Shown: positions 26,034-36,899 of the stretch, one piece after another
Layout: each line of letters opens with the position of its first letter
Numbering within the stretch: the stretch's first letter is position 1
Assembly: GCF_000003855.2 (NCBI RefSeq)
Contig: NW_003101681.1
Coordinates: forward strand, 6,499,900 to 6,563,899
Direction of reading: 5' to 3'
Length of the DNA stretch: 64,000 bases
Source: Blastomyces gilchristii SLH14081
Lineage: Eukaryota > Ascomycota > Eurotiomycetes > Onygenales > Ajellomycetaceae
Notes under the pieces: model-generated
Databases searched by the model: none
What the model saw: only the letters and a program-made list of their open reading frames with translations
Told to the model about the DNA's origin: nothing
Made by a program: the position numbers and the translations under genes

Positions 26034-26681
26034 TAATGTTGATAATCATGACTCAGATGTTCTCTGTTCAGCTCACAGAGTCTCTCAACTTGTTCTCTAG
26101 ATAGGTCTTGAGAACAGATCAGCAGAATCTCTCATAATCATTCTCTAGATAGTTCAGCCAGTTCTTGACTTCAGTGTAATAGAGGTCTGTCATCACATAG
26201 ATAACAGCTTCTTCATCTTTCATATCACACAGTCAGGCTTGCAAGTCAATTTCAAATACAAACTCATAAAAGCTTTTATAGATTGTGATTTGATAGATAA
26301 TCTTAAGTGATTATAACTTAAGAAAGTTTCTTTTCAATTCACAGGTGTCTCTGAAGATCATGTCTAGAGACTCAGTTTGAGAGTGTTTGCAGACAGTAAG
26401 TATTTCTTATAGAAAAATAGCTTGATTCTGTGAAAGATGCTTAAGAATGTTCTTCACTGAGATTGATTTATTCATGAGTTCAGAGGGTTTCTCTGTCTGA
26501 GATGTAGAGAATGATGTTCTGTAAGTGATTGATGAGTTCTCTGAGACTTCTTTCATGAGAATTATTCATGATTCAGATAACTGCTTCTGAGTATCTGCAG
26601 TAGGGTTCACAGAGGTGAGAGCATACAAGTTTCTAGTTCTTTCAGTCATAACAGGTGATTACTGACTGACTGAGCTTGAAA
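26034..26681 (-). mobile_element. 5' leader and gag start of element A
   Basis: Collinear with 25124-25770 of element B. It completes element A on the far side of the B insertion and joins the 5' LTR at 26682. Confidence 0.9.
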
Positions 26682-26939
26682 TGTAAGAATAAGTGCTCAT
26701 AGATGATTATTCAGATGTTTGCAGCTTGACATGATATGTACTGTTAACTACTAGAAGTATTCACAGTAGAAAGATAAAATGTAGAGATCAAATGTATAAT
26801 AGTATTCAAGCTGAGTTGTGAATAGTATTCGCGAACTCCAGTCTATATAGTTGTGTGTAGCCAAGGGCCGCTAGCCCTATTGATTACGTGAGAGATAGGA
26901 ATAGAGGTAAAGAATCCGCGAGAAGCGGGATTTCTTACA
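26682..26939 (-). repeat. Element A 5' LTR
   Basis: 258 bp, TGTAAGAA to TTCTTACA. The outer right 110 bases keep CpG (TATTCGCGAACTCC, GAATCCGCGAGAAGCGGG); the inner left end is mutated (CTCATAGATGATTATTCAGA). Confidence 0.92.
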
Positions 26940-28321
26940 TCTCATTCTCTGAGAGAAACTTTATATTATTTTCTAGAGTGTATACATCTCTATTTCAGCA
27001 GAAATCTGAGATTTCTGAATCTGCTGTATATTTTAATATAAGCTCTTTAACTGCTCTATCACTGCTGCAGCCTCTATACATCTACATTTATTATAAAGAT
27101 AGAGAGATTAAGATCAGAGATTCTCTGAGATATAAGAAAAACATATTATCTGAATTTCACAGCTTCACTTATACTCTTGAATGAAAATTCTGCCTTAATC
27201 TGAGCTAGTTTAATACTCATGAGATATGAGTAATATACACTGTTATTCTTCTTGAAGATATCTCTGCAATTACTTAAGTTATTAAGAAGAGAGAGCTTGA
27301 GTGTATTAATACTATTATAACTTAAAAAGAATTCAAAGACTTTCTACTGAATTAAATTAAAGATTACTGTAACTACAGCTTCACAGTAGTACAGTAATTT
27401 AACTCATTATATTAACAGAATAATGAGAATTCTTCTAATTTCAATACAAGATTTGAAGAATATTAAGAGAAATTAACTGATAATTTGCATTAATTAAAGA
27501 CACAGCTTTATCTTATAAAGCTGACTCATAAGATATGAATAATAATATCATAGTATTAGAGTTCATTAATTAATTATACTGAGCTTGTTAATCTGACTTT
27601 CTGAATCTATTTGAATAACTAATTCTCTGAGAAAAAGATTAATAAGATCTCTTCTAAGTAATCAATGATAAGATTTAAACAGTGCTGTGATAGCTTCAGT
27701 GTGAAGAAAGTAAAGAAGAATTTTAAGTATTCTAATTCTTTACTCACTGTGAAAAAATATTAAAAAAGATTTGACAAAGATCTCTATTTCAACTGTAGAG
27801 CTGATGAGTACTATACTAGTAATTATAAAAAGCTGCAGAAGAGAAGAAACTGAGAAGATATTTTCTTAAAGTTAATTTCTCTTCTAATAAATATATTCAC
27901 AGAAGATAAAGAAGAGAAAGAAATGAAGAATTGATAATTCTTATATCTCTGAGTTTATATTATAATTACAATGTATACTCTGAATGAAAAGATATTAATA
28001 AGATATCTACTCAACTTCAGACTGAATACTAACTTCATATTCTATTTCTTTTTCTTAATAAAGAATTGAAAGAAGATAGATCTGTCAGACTATATGAAAT
28101 TTACTGATGAAATAAAGTATCACTGTTTTACTATAATTCAAGTGAAGTGTGTGATTACAGACTCAGAAGAAATCTTCAAGAAGAGCAGTCTGCTTCTTTA
28201 TACAGTTAATATTATAGATGAGAATATCACTCTACATCTCTTATAATTGAGAGAAAACAATTCTCTCATTAACTAAGTTACTCAGATATAATAGTACTGT
28301 CTTACTGATAAAGAGACAGTC
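26940..28321 (+). pseudogene. Gag region of element T
   Basis: The plus-strand continuation of T after element A. The open piece 26950-27184 (FNISSLTALSLLQPLYIYIY, RDSLRYKKNILSEFHSF) is homologous to the gag of element E on the minus strand at 40752-40955. A zinc knuckle near 27782-27825 reads YFNCRADEYYTSNY, the E knuckle with C and H ligands changed to Y. Ends at CAGTC (28317-28321), the target duplication of element E. Confidence 0.82.
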
Positions 28322-28790
28322 TGTAACGTGGCGGAACCGAAGCGGTGGCTAGTCAGCGGCGACATATAGAGGTAGTTGTTTGAGAAGCTGTATAAGTGAG
28401 CTTGATTATCTTGCTTGAATAGTGAGCTTGTATGCTACAGAGTTATTGTGAGAATATCACAGATATGATACTTAGTATACTAAGAAGATTGTATGAGACA
28501 CACAGTAACTCTTGTGTATATTTCAGTAGAAGTCAAACAAATCACTGACTTCTTTCATAAGAAGCCAGTATCTAGCTATTCTATATAGACAATGAGTGAA
28601 TACCTTCTTTCATTTCATGAGTGAGAATAGCTGAAGCAATACCTCAGCAGGGCCTCACTGCCAAGAAAAAGTAATCTGCTAACCTCATATAGAAGTGAGG
28701 TTCTTATATTCATCAATCAGATCTTTCTATGATATATCTGAATGATGTCATAGAGCGGTTGAAAACTGGTTCAGACAGGATGAAATCATT

Positions 28791-28973
28791 TGTAAGGCCG
28801 CTAGAGCTTAGAGCACCGTCACGTGGTCATCATGTGACCCACACAGGCCGTGGCAACCTTATACCCCTGCTCTTCTTCCATAGCTAGTTCTTCTACTCAA
28901 GAATCAGTAATATCATGACCTGTTGTATAGCTGCAGTTCCACCCTGATATTCATCAGTGACACAGCTCTAACA
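28791..28973 (+). repeat. Element D 5' LTR
   Basis: 183 bp. The outer left end keeps CpG (TGTAAGGCCGCTAGAGC, CACCGTCACGTGG, GGCCGTGGC), which is lost at the same place in the 3' LTR. Confidence 0.9.
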
Positions 28974-29054
28974 CACTGATTCTTCTTCTTCATGATATCA
29001 GTCACAGCCCTGCAGCTGCAAATATTAAAAAAAATCCCTGAAAATTTTCACAGA

Positions 29055-30600
29055 ATGACACTTAATCAGACTCAGTAAATTCAACATCTCATTAATCAAG
29101 TTACTGAGCTGATCAATCAGAACCAGGTCATTGAAGAAACTAATACTCAGCTTATTCAACATCTCAACACTCTCAAGAGACATTTCATAGATCTCATTTC
29201 ATCATCTGTAACCTCAAACCCTGCTCTTCAGACAAAGATTAAGCTCCGCGAGCCTGATGTCTTTAATGACTCTACTGACATACACTTCTGACTTCTTGAT
29301 ATGAATGACAATATACGCGAGTGTCTTATCATCACTGACACATTCAAAATAGCCTTCATTATCAGTTACCTAGCCCTCAAGATCTGTTAATGCATTTAAT
29401 ACATGCAAATCAATCATGACATGCATGTCATAATCTGAGAAGTGCTCAAGATATGACTTTGTAATAACTATTGTGAAATAAATGCAGCTCTGACTGCAGA
29501 GCTGTGTATGAATAGTCTATGCATGCAATACAATTAACATACAATTAACTTTATCACTGACTTTGAAACACTGATAGCTGATCTACATTGAAATGATTCT
29601 GTCATCTGCTTCATGTTTCATATCAAACTGACTGCATCAATTCTGCACCAGATCAATCAGGCATATTTCAATGCCTGGCCTGTCACTTTTGCTGACTGGA
29701 AGAAGGCTGTGATCACTGTAGAAAGCTATATTATCATGTCTAAGCAACTCATCCTCAATAACTACAATAATAAGCACATTAGATTTGATCTAACATGTGA
29801 CACATATGAACACAATAATCCCATATCTAACTGAGCACACTCTCACTCTCTTAACAGGTCCCCCCGCAGCATCAACAAGAACCTCAATATCACTGACACT
29901 GAATACTGAAAATGTCAGCACAAGAGCTTCTGCACCTGATGCAGCTGCATGAAACACTGAGTCAATGACTGTCACACTTGTCTAGTGTTCATGACTTTCA
30001 CACTTATCTGTCAAAGCACCCTGCTCCTAGTCACTGTCTCTGATGATAAAATGCTTTCACACACTGTCTCTCCACGCGGCTGTTTCATGTCTTCAAAGTC
30101 AAAAAATGAACCAGCACATTGCTAGGGGCGGCAACATGCAAACAGAAGTCCTAAGTCAATTCATTCTCTCAGTCAATTGACAGCTATGCTCTATCTGTTT
30201 GAGTCATATAATACAACATTCTCATATCACAGACAGCATCTGCTCTTAATAACATTATTCAGCTTCTTCAGTGCACTGATATATTCATTCTTTCAGTTAT
30301 GATAGATTTCAGAGCTGAATTCAATGTCATCACTTCATAAGTCACTGAAGCTCTTAATATCACAAAAGTTCTCATCTCTTACATTTCTCTAGAAGATCTT
30401 CAATGCTGTCTGTACTCAATCTCTTTATACATCTATAAAATAGCCCTTCTCAATCTCAATGATCAGACAATCAATCACTACTTCCTGCTCATGCTCATGT
30501 TCAGGCCTCTCATACTCAGAATGCTCTGGCTCTGATACACTAACCTGAACATACACTGAGACTCAGACTGCCTGTTCAACAGGTTCCACACATGACAACT
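29055..30600 (+). pseudogene. Element D gag remnant
   Basis: Plus-strand reading from ATG at 29055 starts with a glutamine- and leucine-rich coiled-coil-like stretch (NQTQ, INQVTELINQNQ), then KIKLREPDVFNDS with LLDMND, the usual start of chromovirus gag. The open piece 29613-29834 continues it (INQAYFNAWPVTFADWKKAV). Stops and frame breaks are present. Confidence 0.7.
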
Positions 30601-30715
30601 TGACTGTTAACATCTATTATGAGAAAAAAACACCACATCTGATCTCTATTCAGATGATATATCTCTCATCATCACCTGACTGTAAGCTCACTAAGACACT
30701 GTCTCTGTCACAATC

Positions 30716-33680
30716 TTGTCATCAGAACTACACAACTTTCAGAATGTTTTTCACCTGTCTACAGTTAACACTCTTGCTCTTCATTTCAACTCTGACATGA
30801 AGATCACTCTTATTGATGACAAATCTCTGAAAAAGAGCCCTCTCTATAATATGAGTGAATCAGAGCTACAGCTCCTGAAAAAGTATATTAATGAGAACTT
30901 AGAATAAGAATTCATACACTTAAGTAAATCAGCTCATGTCTCTTCTGTTCTTTTCACTGAGAAAAAGAATGATACTAAGCAATTCTGTGTAGACTATCAC
31001 AACCTCAATATCATCACAGTGAAAAATCAATATATAATATCTTTAATCTCTGAGCTTCTTGAACACTTCACAGATCTACACTAAGTCATTAAGCTAGATC
31101 TTGTTCATATCTTTCATCTCATTTGCATTGCAGAAGAATATGAGGCTCTGACAGTCTTTAAGACTTAATATAAAAACTATGAATATCTAGTAGTTCTCTT
31201 CAGCCTCTGCAATGCATCTAGTCATTTTCAATAGTATATTCAAACAGCTCTTCTACTCTATATTGACAAATTCACTATTGTCTACATCAATGATGTAGTT
31301 ATTTATACCTGTGATGACAGCTCAGATGTGTATTGACAACATGTTCATCTAGTTCTTCAAAAATTCTGTGACTCTTGTCTCATATACAACATCAGCAAAT
31401 GCAAATTTCTTCAAGAAGAGATTGACTTTGTCAGCTATATAATAGAATGTAATGAGACATGCATGAATCCTGCTTGTGTTGACACTATATTATTCTGATT
31501 CACCTTCAAATTCATCTACAATATCTGTGAATTCTTGAGCTTCTGCAATTTCTATCAATACTTTATACATCATTACAGTAAGATTGTCTTGTCAATGATA
31601 ACAGCTCTCAAAGTTAACACAGTATTCACTTGAACTGATACTTAAAACAGTAGCTTTCTACACTTAAAGAACATCTTCATCAAGGCCTCTCTCTTAATCT
31701 TCTACTCAGATGATCTAGTCATCTTTATCTTCTATAATGTCAGTGAATATGCAATCAGCAGCATTCTCATACAATTGTCTGATAATCATCTTCACTCAGT
31801 TGCTTTTTACAGCTGCAAGATGACAAATGCTGAACACAACTATAATATATATAATCAAGAGATGCTTACAATTATCAAGTTTACAAAGCACTGAAGTCAC
31901 TTTATTCACAGTAACAGGCACAGTATAATCATCTATAGTGATTATAACAATCTTCTTTTCTTTCTCTCAACTAAAGTTCTCAGTCATTGACAGATCAGAT
32001 GAGCTCAACATCTCAGTGAGCTTGATATCACTATAAAATATAAGAAGGGCTGTAAGAACCTCACTGACATCTTAAGTCATCAACCTGACTACAGATCACA
32101 TTCAGATGACCTTACAGAGCTTATCAACACCTTTCACTGATTTCTTGACACATTCTGCAATCATCTTCACAACACCCGCCTCACTGTTCTCACTATAGCA
32201 CAGACTCTCATTCTCAATCTTCATCAGCAAACAGCTGTACTCACCCCTCTATCTCTATGTGAAGAGAGTTCACTGCTGCAAGTCATTTGCAAGAATCTCT
32301 CAGAAAGCCTCAAATCTCTCATACTCTCAATAGATTATAACAATCTGGAAAACTGAGTCATAGAAGATGATCTGCTATTCTACAAAGACTGAATCTTTGT
32401 CTCAGATCACACTTCTATCTGTGCACTAATTCTTCAAAACTTTTATAACTCTTCTACAGCTGAGCACTTCAGCTTCTGCTACATCTACTCTCTGATAAGC
32501 TAATGATTCTATTGATCAATTATATAGCATGACATTGATGACTACATTCACAGCTGTAAAGCATGCTGCTGATTCAAGCTCATTACTTATCACATATATA
32601 GAGAGCTCATGTTCATATCTGTCTCTGACACAAACTGGCACACAGTCACTCTTGACTTCATAGTAGATCTTCTCAAATCAACTTGCTCTGTGACAAGTAT
32701 CATCTTTGACACTGTTCTTGTGATTATCTGTAAGAGATTTAAACAACCTCACTACATTCTCATCACATCTGACCTGCTCTCAGAGGTGTTTGCCCAGCTT
32801 TTTACTAATAATATCATTCATCTTCATGAAATGCCTGCTGTTATAATTTCAGATCATAATTATCTCTTTATCTTGAGATTCTGGCATTCTCTTTCAAGCC
32901 TTCTAGACACAGATCACTGCCTCTTCACTGTCTATCATGCACAAACAGATGATCAGACAGAGTGATAAAATCATCAACTTGAGATATATATACACTTATA
33001 TACTACATATCTACAGAATGACTGAGTAGACTTGCTTATTCTAGCTGAATTTATCTATAGCAACTCTATTCACTTCACTCACAGTGTTATTTCATTTTTC
33101 ATGAATCTTGACTATCACTCAGTATCTCTCATTATTTCTGACTTTCTTCACTTAGAAGTTGATAATGCTGCAGCTGAACAACACACTATTCTTATTAAAG
33201 AAGCTTAATAAGAGATGTATAACTGTCTTCTTCACTCTCAGAATCTCATATAGTGCTACACTTATGATAAGTTCTATGAATTTCAAGTAGATGATCTTGT
33301 CTTTCTCAATGTGAAAAATGTCAAAACATGTCATCTCAACTGTAAGCTAGATTACAAGTTCCTTGATCTCTTTCTCATACACACTCATGTAGACACTTAA
33401 GCTTATCAGCTCAATCTTTCATTCTTCTATCATATATATGATGTCTTTCATGTATTTCTACCTGAGTCACATCATCTCTTCACTCTCAATAATAATCACA
33501 TCTCTTCTGAGGTTCTTCATTCAGACCTTGATGACAGTGATGATGATATTTAAGAAATACTCAACATCAAACTCACCTGTGAGAATAAAATCAAATACTT
33601 AGTACACTGAATAGGCCGCAGATCTCAATTTAATGAATGAGTTAATCTTAACTATCTTTCAAACTCTCAGCTGCATCTTG
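30716..33680 (+). pseudogene. Element D pol remnant with chromodomain-like end
   Basis: RT: FCVDYHNLN at about 30985-31015, active site YIND at 31283-31294 (from YxDD). RNase H follows, then integrase, whose core is open at 32609-32965 (WHTVTLDFIVDLLKS, IISDHNYLF, YHAQTDDQTE). At 33552-33660 the frame reads EILNIK, KIKYLVH-stop-IG, FNE-stop-V, a chromodomain pattern in which two tryptophan codons are now TGA. This marks element D as a chromovirus-type gypsy. It is not functional. Confidence 0.83.
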
Positions 33681-34157
33681 ACATCTTCTATACATATCAT
33701 TCAACACAGCTCTGCTCATCACTATCAATAAACTCAGTGTCTGATGTACTGCAAGTTGATCTCTTTCATGCAGACACTCTCAACCCCTTTTAACTACAAT
33801 ATCACAGAGCTGATCATTACAGTGCTGATGACCTCTGACAAGTCTCTTCATTTTCTGTAGAGCAGAGTGTGTCCTGCTACACATAGACATCTAGAGCAGA
33901 GTGTGTCTCACTAGTTCAGTAACTGGGGCAGAGCCTGTCTCATCAGCTTAAGACTCAAGACAGAACATGTTCTGTTGATCTCATTCAAGTTCTTTTTTTT
34001 CATGTCTGCAGAGCTAGAACCAAATTGAGTACCATGCAGCTCAGTCTCATTGTTGCTTTATATATTCCTTTCTTCATGCATATTGTCTATGTAATCATAT
34101 CCTTTTAATATACATTACATTCATCTCAAGAGGTGTGAGGGAGGTGAAGAGGCAGAG

Positions 34158-34340
34158 TGTAAGATCACTAGAGCTTAGAGCACTGTCACATGATCATCAT
34201 GTGACTCACACAGACTGTGGCAACCTTATACCCCTGCTCTTCTTTCATAGCTAGTTCTCCTACTCAAGAATCAGTAATATCATAACCTGTTGTATAGCTG
34301 CAGTTTCACTCTGATATTCACCAGTGACACAGCTCTAACA
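34158..34340 (+). repeat. Element D 3' LTR
   Basis: 183 bp, TGTAAGATCACTAG to CTCTAACA. The inner left end is mutated relative to the 5' LTR; the outer right end keeps a C (CACCAG) that is T in the 5' LTR. Confidence 0.9.
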
Positions 34341-34824
34341 TCATTCACATGAAAGTGATGAGCCGTGTGAAACCGCAGCAGGGCCTTGGCACGGTCAGAG
34401 GTGTGACAATGCCCTTCTCTTTAAAGGCATAGTTTCTATGCTCTCAAGATTACTGAATTAGAAATTATCTTTCTTGTATAACAACAGTTGTCAACTGATT
34501 GACAGTGCATGTGCTGTGTGTGATATAAAGAAATAGATGAGTTTTTCTACTGACTGTGTAGATCTTTCTTTTCCCATCTTCATTCAAATCAAATGCATGA
34601 TAAGTGAGTTCCTTATATATTGATTTAAAATGTGAAAAACATAGTTAATAAGTGACTTACAGATCTCTCAATATATTTCATTCTATATATGAAATTCCCT
34701 GCAAAAGTGGTGTATTTTAGAGACAAAGCTAACAGTAGTGACAGGATTTTTTGAAAAGATCTTCTCTTCTGTGAAACATTTTTCTTTCCTCTCTCTCAAT
34801 TGCAACAGTGAGTGCATGAGAGTA

Positions 34825-35330
34825 TCATTCTTGAAGAACAATCAAGGACTTATTCTGACATTTTCTAGTGAGTAATAAATGTCTTTGTGGTGCGGCGGTG
34901 GCCTCCGTGGCCACCAAGAAAGCCAGGTTGAAGGCAGAGATGGCAGTGTCAATGAGCCGCGGGAGCACTGCTCTCATTGTCACATCTCCTTCTTCTCCTG
35001 CTTCTTTTGCAGCTGCAGTGATAGTTGCTGTGCCTTGCAGTGAGATGTCATCCCTTCTGTCAGTTGATTCATCTGTGTTCAGTTCATTCTCTGCCCCTCT
35101 CATCACTGTTGCAACACTGCCCCCCCTCTCAGCAAATACAGTGATATATAACCCTGTGTGATCATTCAGAGAGGAACCTGAAGAGAGCTTGATTTCAGAG
35201 ACAGTGACTCTGAGAAGCTCAATCTGTAGTTTCTCTCCCACAGCACATCTAAGCCCTGCTCAGAATACTGCTGAGTTGAGTTCACAGAGTTCTGCAGTTC
35301 CTTCATCTTCTCTCTGTGAGAAGGCTCTAA
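34825..35330 (-). pseudogene. Element E accessory ORF-like stretch
   Basis: A 138-codon open minus-strand frame (35241-34825) that can be read further upstream past one stop to about 35330. It lies between integrase and the 3' LTR. The composition (many E, R, A, T, S) differs from pol, and it keeps CpG (GGTGCGGCGGTGGCC on the plus strand) better than its surroundings. The plus strand is also open here (34868-35161 and 35189-35542), so the coding strand is not certain. No domain is recognised. Its position matches the accessory frame of A and B. Confidence 0.4.
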
Positions 35331-36899
35331 TACAGTCTCTGATCAGTATTACTACTTATCTGCACTGCATTAAGCAGCTGAAGAAGAAGAAAATTCTATG
35401 TATCTATCTCTTCTTTCACTTCTGTTATTTCTGTTGTATCTGTAATAATGACTTCTATCTTTCTGTAAGTATTATCTATTCTACAAGAAGATGTTATATC
35501 AGCTCTGACAAGAAGCTCAGATACTTAAGCAGTACAGAGTAAGAGTCTCAGAGCTTTAAGTATTGATAGATTTTATCAAGACTGAGAAGATCTCTCTTAC
35601 TTATCTGTAAAAGAAGATGAAAGTATGAGTCTTCAAGATAAAAAAACACCTCAGAATGACTGATTCTAAGAAGAGATCAGCTGATACTGCTGTTAGAAAT
35701 ATTACAGAGATCAATCACTGATTAAAGAGAATCTCACTTCAACTGAAGCAGATAACTGAGATATTTTATAAGTTAATAAGTTAATATTTTATATATTTCT
35801 CATGCTCTTCTGCAGTGCTGCAGTACTAACTTCTCAGCAGATAAAGATACTGATACTGAAGACTTTAACAGTGAAGAATGAGTTTGATAAGAATATGATT
35901 ATTAATGAGTAGACTCTGAGATTCCTTCTTTTTACTTTTTCAACAGGCTGTGACCTCACTCAGATAGCAGTGATCTGTGAGTTAATTAATATTAATCTTT
36001 TTTATTAATTTTAAATATCTCTTCTCTCTAACTACTTCAGAAATTTTACACTTATATAGTCTCATTAAACTTCTAAAAACTCTTTAAGAGAAAATAGAAG
36101 AAGAGTACTACAGAGTCTATAAGACACTGACTCATTATTATAAGATTATCTCTAAAAAACTCTTTGAAAAAAATAAGAAGTCTTAAGTAGTATTTCTTAC
36201 TCAATATCTCTGATATATAACAGAGTAATCTCTACTAGTCATCTCATAGCTTATAATCTCTTTCTCAGTATTTTTCAAATGCTCAAGCAGTTCTCATGAA
36301 TTCTCTGATAATAAATAATCTTCTCATTTAATAAGATATTGAAGCTTACTGTAATATATTCACTTATTTAATATTTTCTTCATAAGATATTCAGTATCAC
36401 TCTCAATCTTAATATTATTCAGCTGAGATGACTTTACTTCAGAGTGTTACTTATAGAGCTTTAAATAGAAAATGTGAAAAACAGAATGAATTGATTTCAA
36501 TTCTGTGAGTAATTTCAACTCATATATCTACTTATTCATTACTTTTATTATTAGAAAAGATTCTAGTCATCACTCACTGAGCTTCTTATATAGTCTTATT
36601 ATCTTGATATTCTTTGCTGAAAGTAGTACTTAATTCTCTATTAAGAACTTCATTAAAAGATGTTTTTAATTATAGTATTTTATCTGCTATTTCTGAATAT
36701 AATGAATACTTTTCACTGTCTTCTTATAAATTTTGTTTAAAAGTTTCAATCTTACTTTTACTTCTAACACTGAGAAATACTTCATTCTCTATATCTGTTC
36801 AACATTCTGACTGTCTATTTCTCTCTTTGAAATGTTGTTCATGATATCTCTGAATAATGAAGAATTATATTTATAATAAGCATAGAAAGAAGATATCTT

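Larger units (their letters stand above)
12439..26939 (-). mobile_element. Element A, Ty3/gypsy, split by element B
   Basis: A minus-strand LTR retrotransposon. Its 3' LTR is 12439-12696 and its 5' LTR 26682-26939, both 258 bp and starting TGTAAGAA and ending TTCTTACA. The flanking 5-bp duplication TCTCA lies at 12434-12438 and 26940-26944. The body is 12439-18781 plus 26034-26681, interrupted by element B; without B the length is 7,249 bp, nearly the same as B (7,247 bp). On the minus strand an AGAGAGAGAGAAGTA purine tract precedes the 3' LTR. The coding region is fully decayed. Confidence 0.92.
28791..34340 (+). mobile_element. Element D, chromodomain-type Ty3/gypsy
   Basis: A 5,550-bp plus-strand element with 183-bp LTRs (28791-28973 and 34158-34340; TGTAAG to CTCTAACA), flanked by TCATT at 28786-28790 and 34341-34345. 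A purine-rich tract (GTGAGGGAGGTGAAGAGGCAGAG, 34135-34157) precedes the 3' LTR. Domain order is gag, RT, RNase H, integrase, then a chromodomain-like end. It is a different family from A/B and E/T, and the most recent insertion at this spot because it splits an LTR of E. Confidence 0.92.
28322..34408 (-). repeat. Element E 3' LTR, split by element D
   Basis: 28322-28790 and 34346-34408. The outer left end keeps TGTAACGTGGCGGAACCGAA where the inner end of the right LTR reads TGTAACATAACAGAATTGAA. Element D sits at the TCATT site. Confidence 0.9.

Noticed and set aside
18782..26939. Two tandem gypsy elements sharing LTR2, followed by an LTR-leader-LTR duplication
   Set aside because: The TSD pairs and the continuous match of 18781 to 26034 show true nesting of B in A.
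28974..29000. Primer-binding site of element D (and those of A, B, E)
   Set aside because: No clear match to a tRNA 3' end is visible after the 5' LTRs; mutation or self-priming could explain this, but I cannot support a call.
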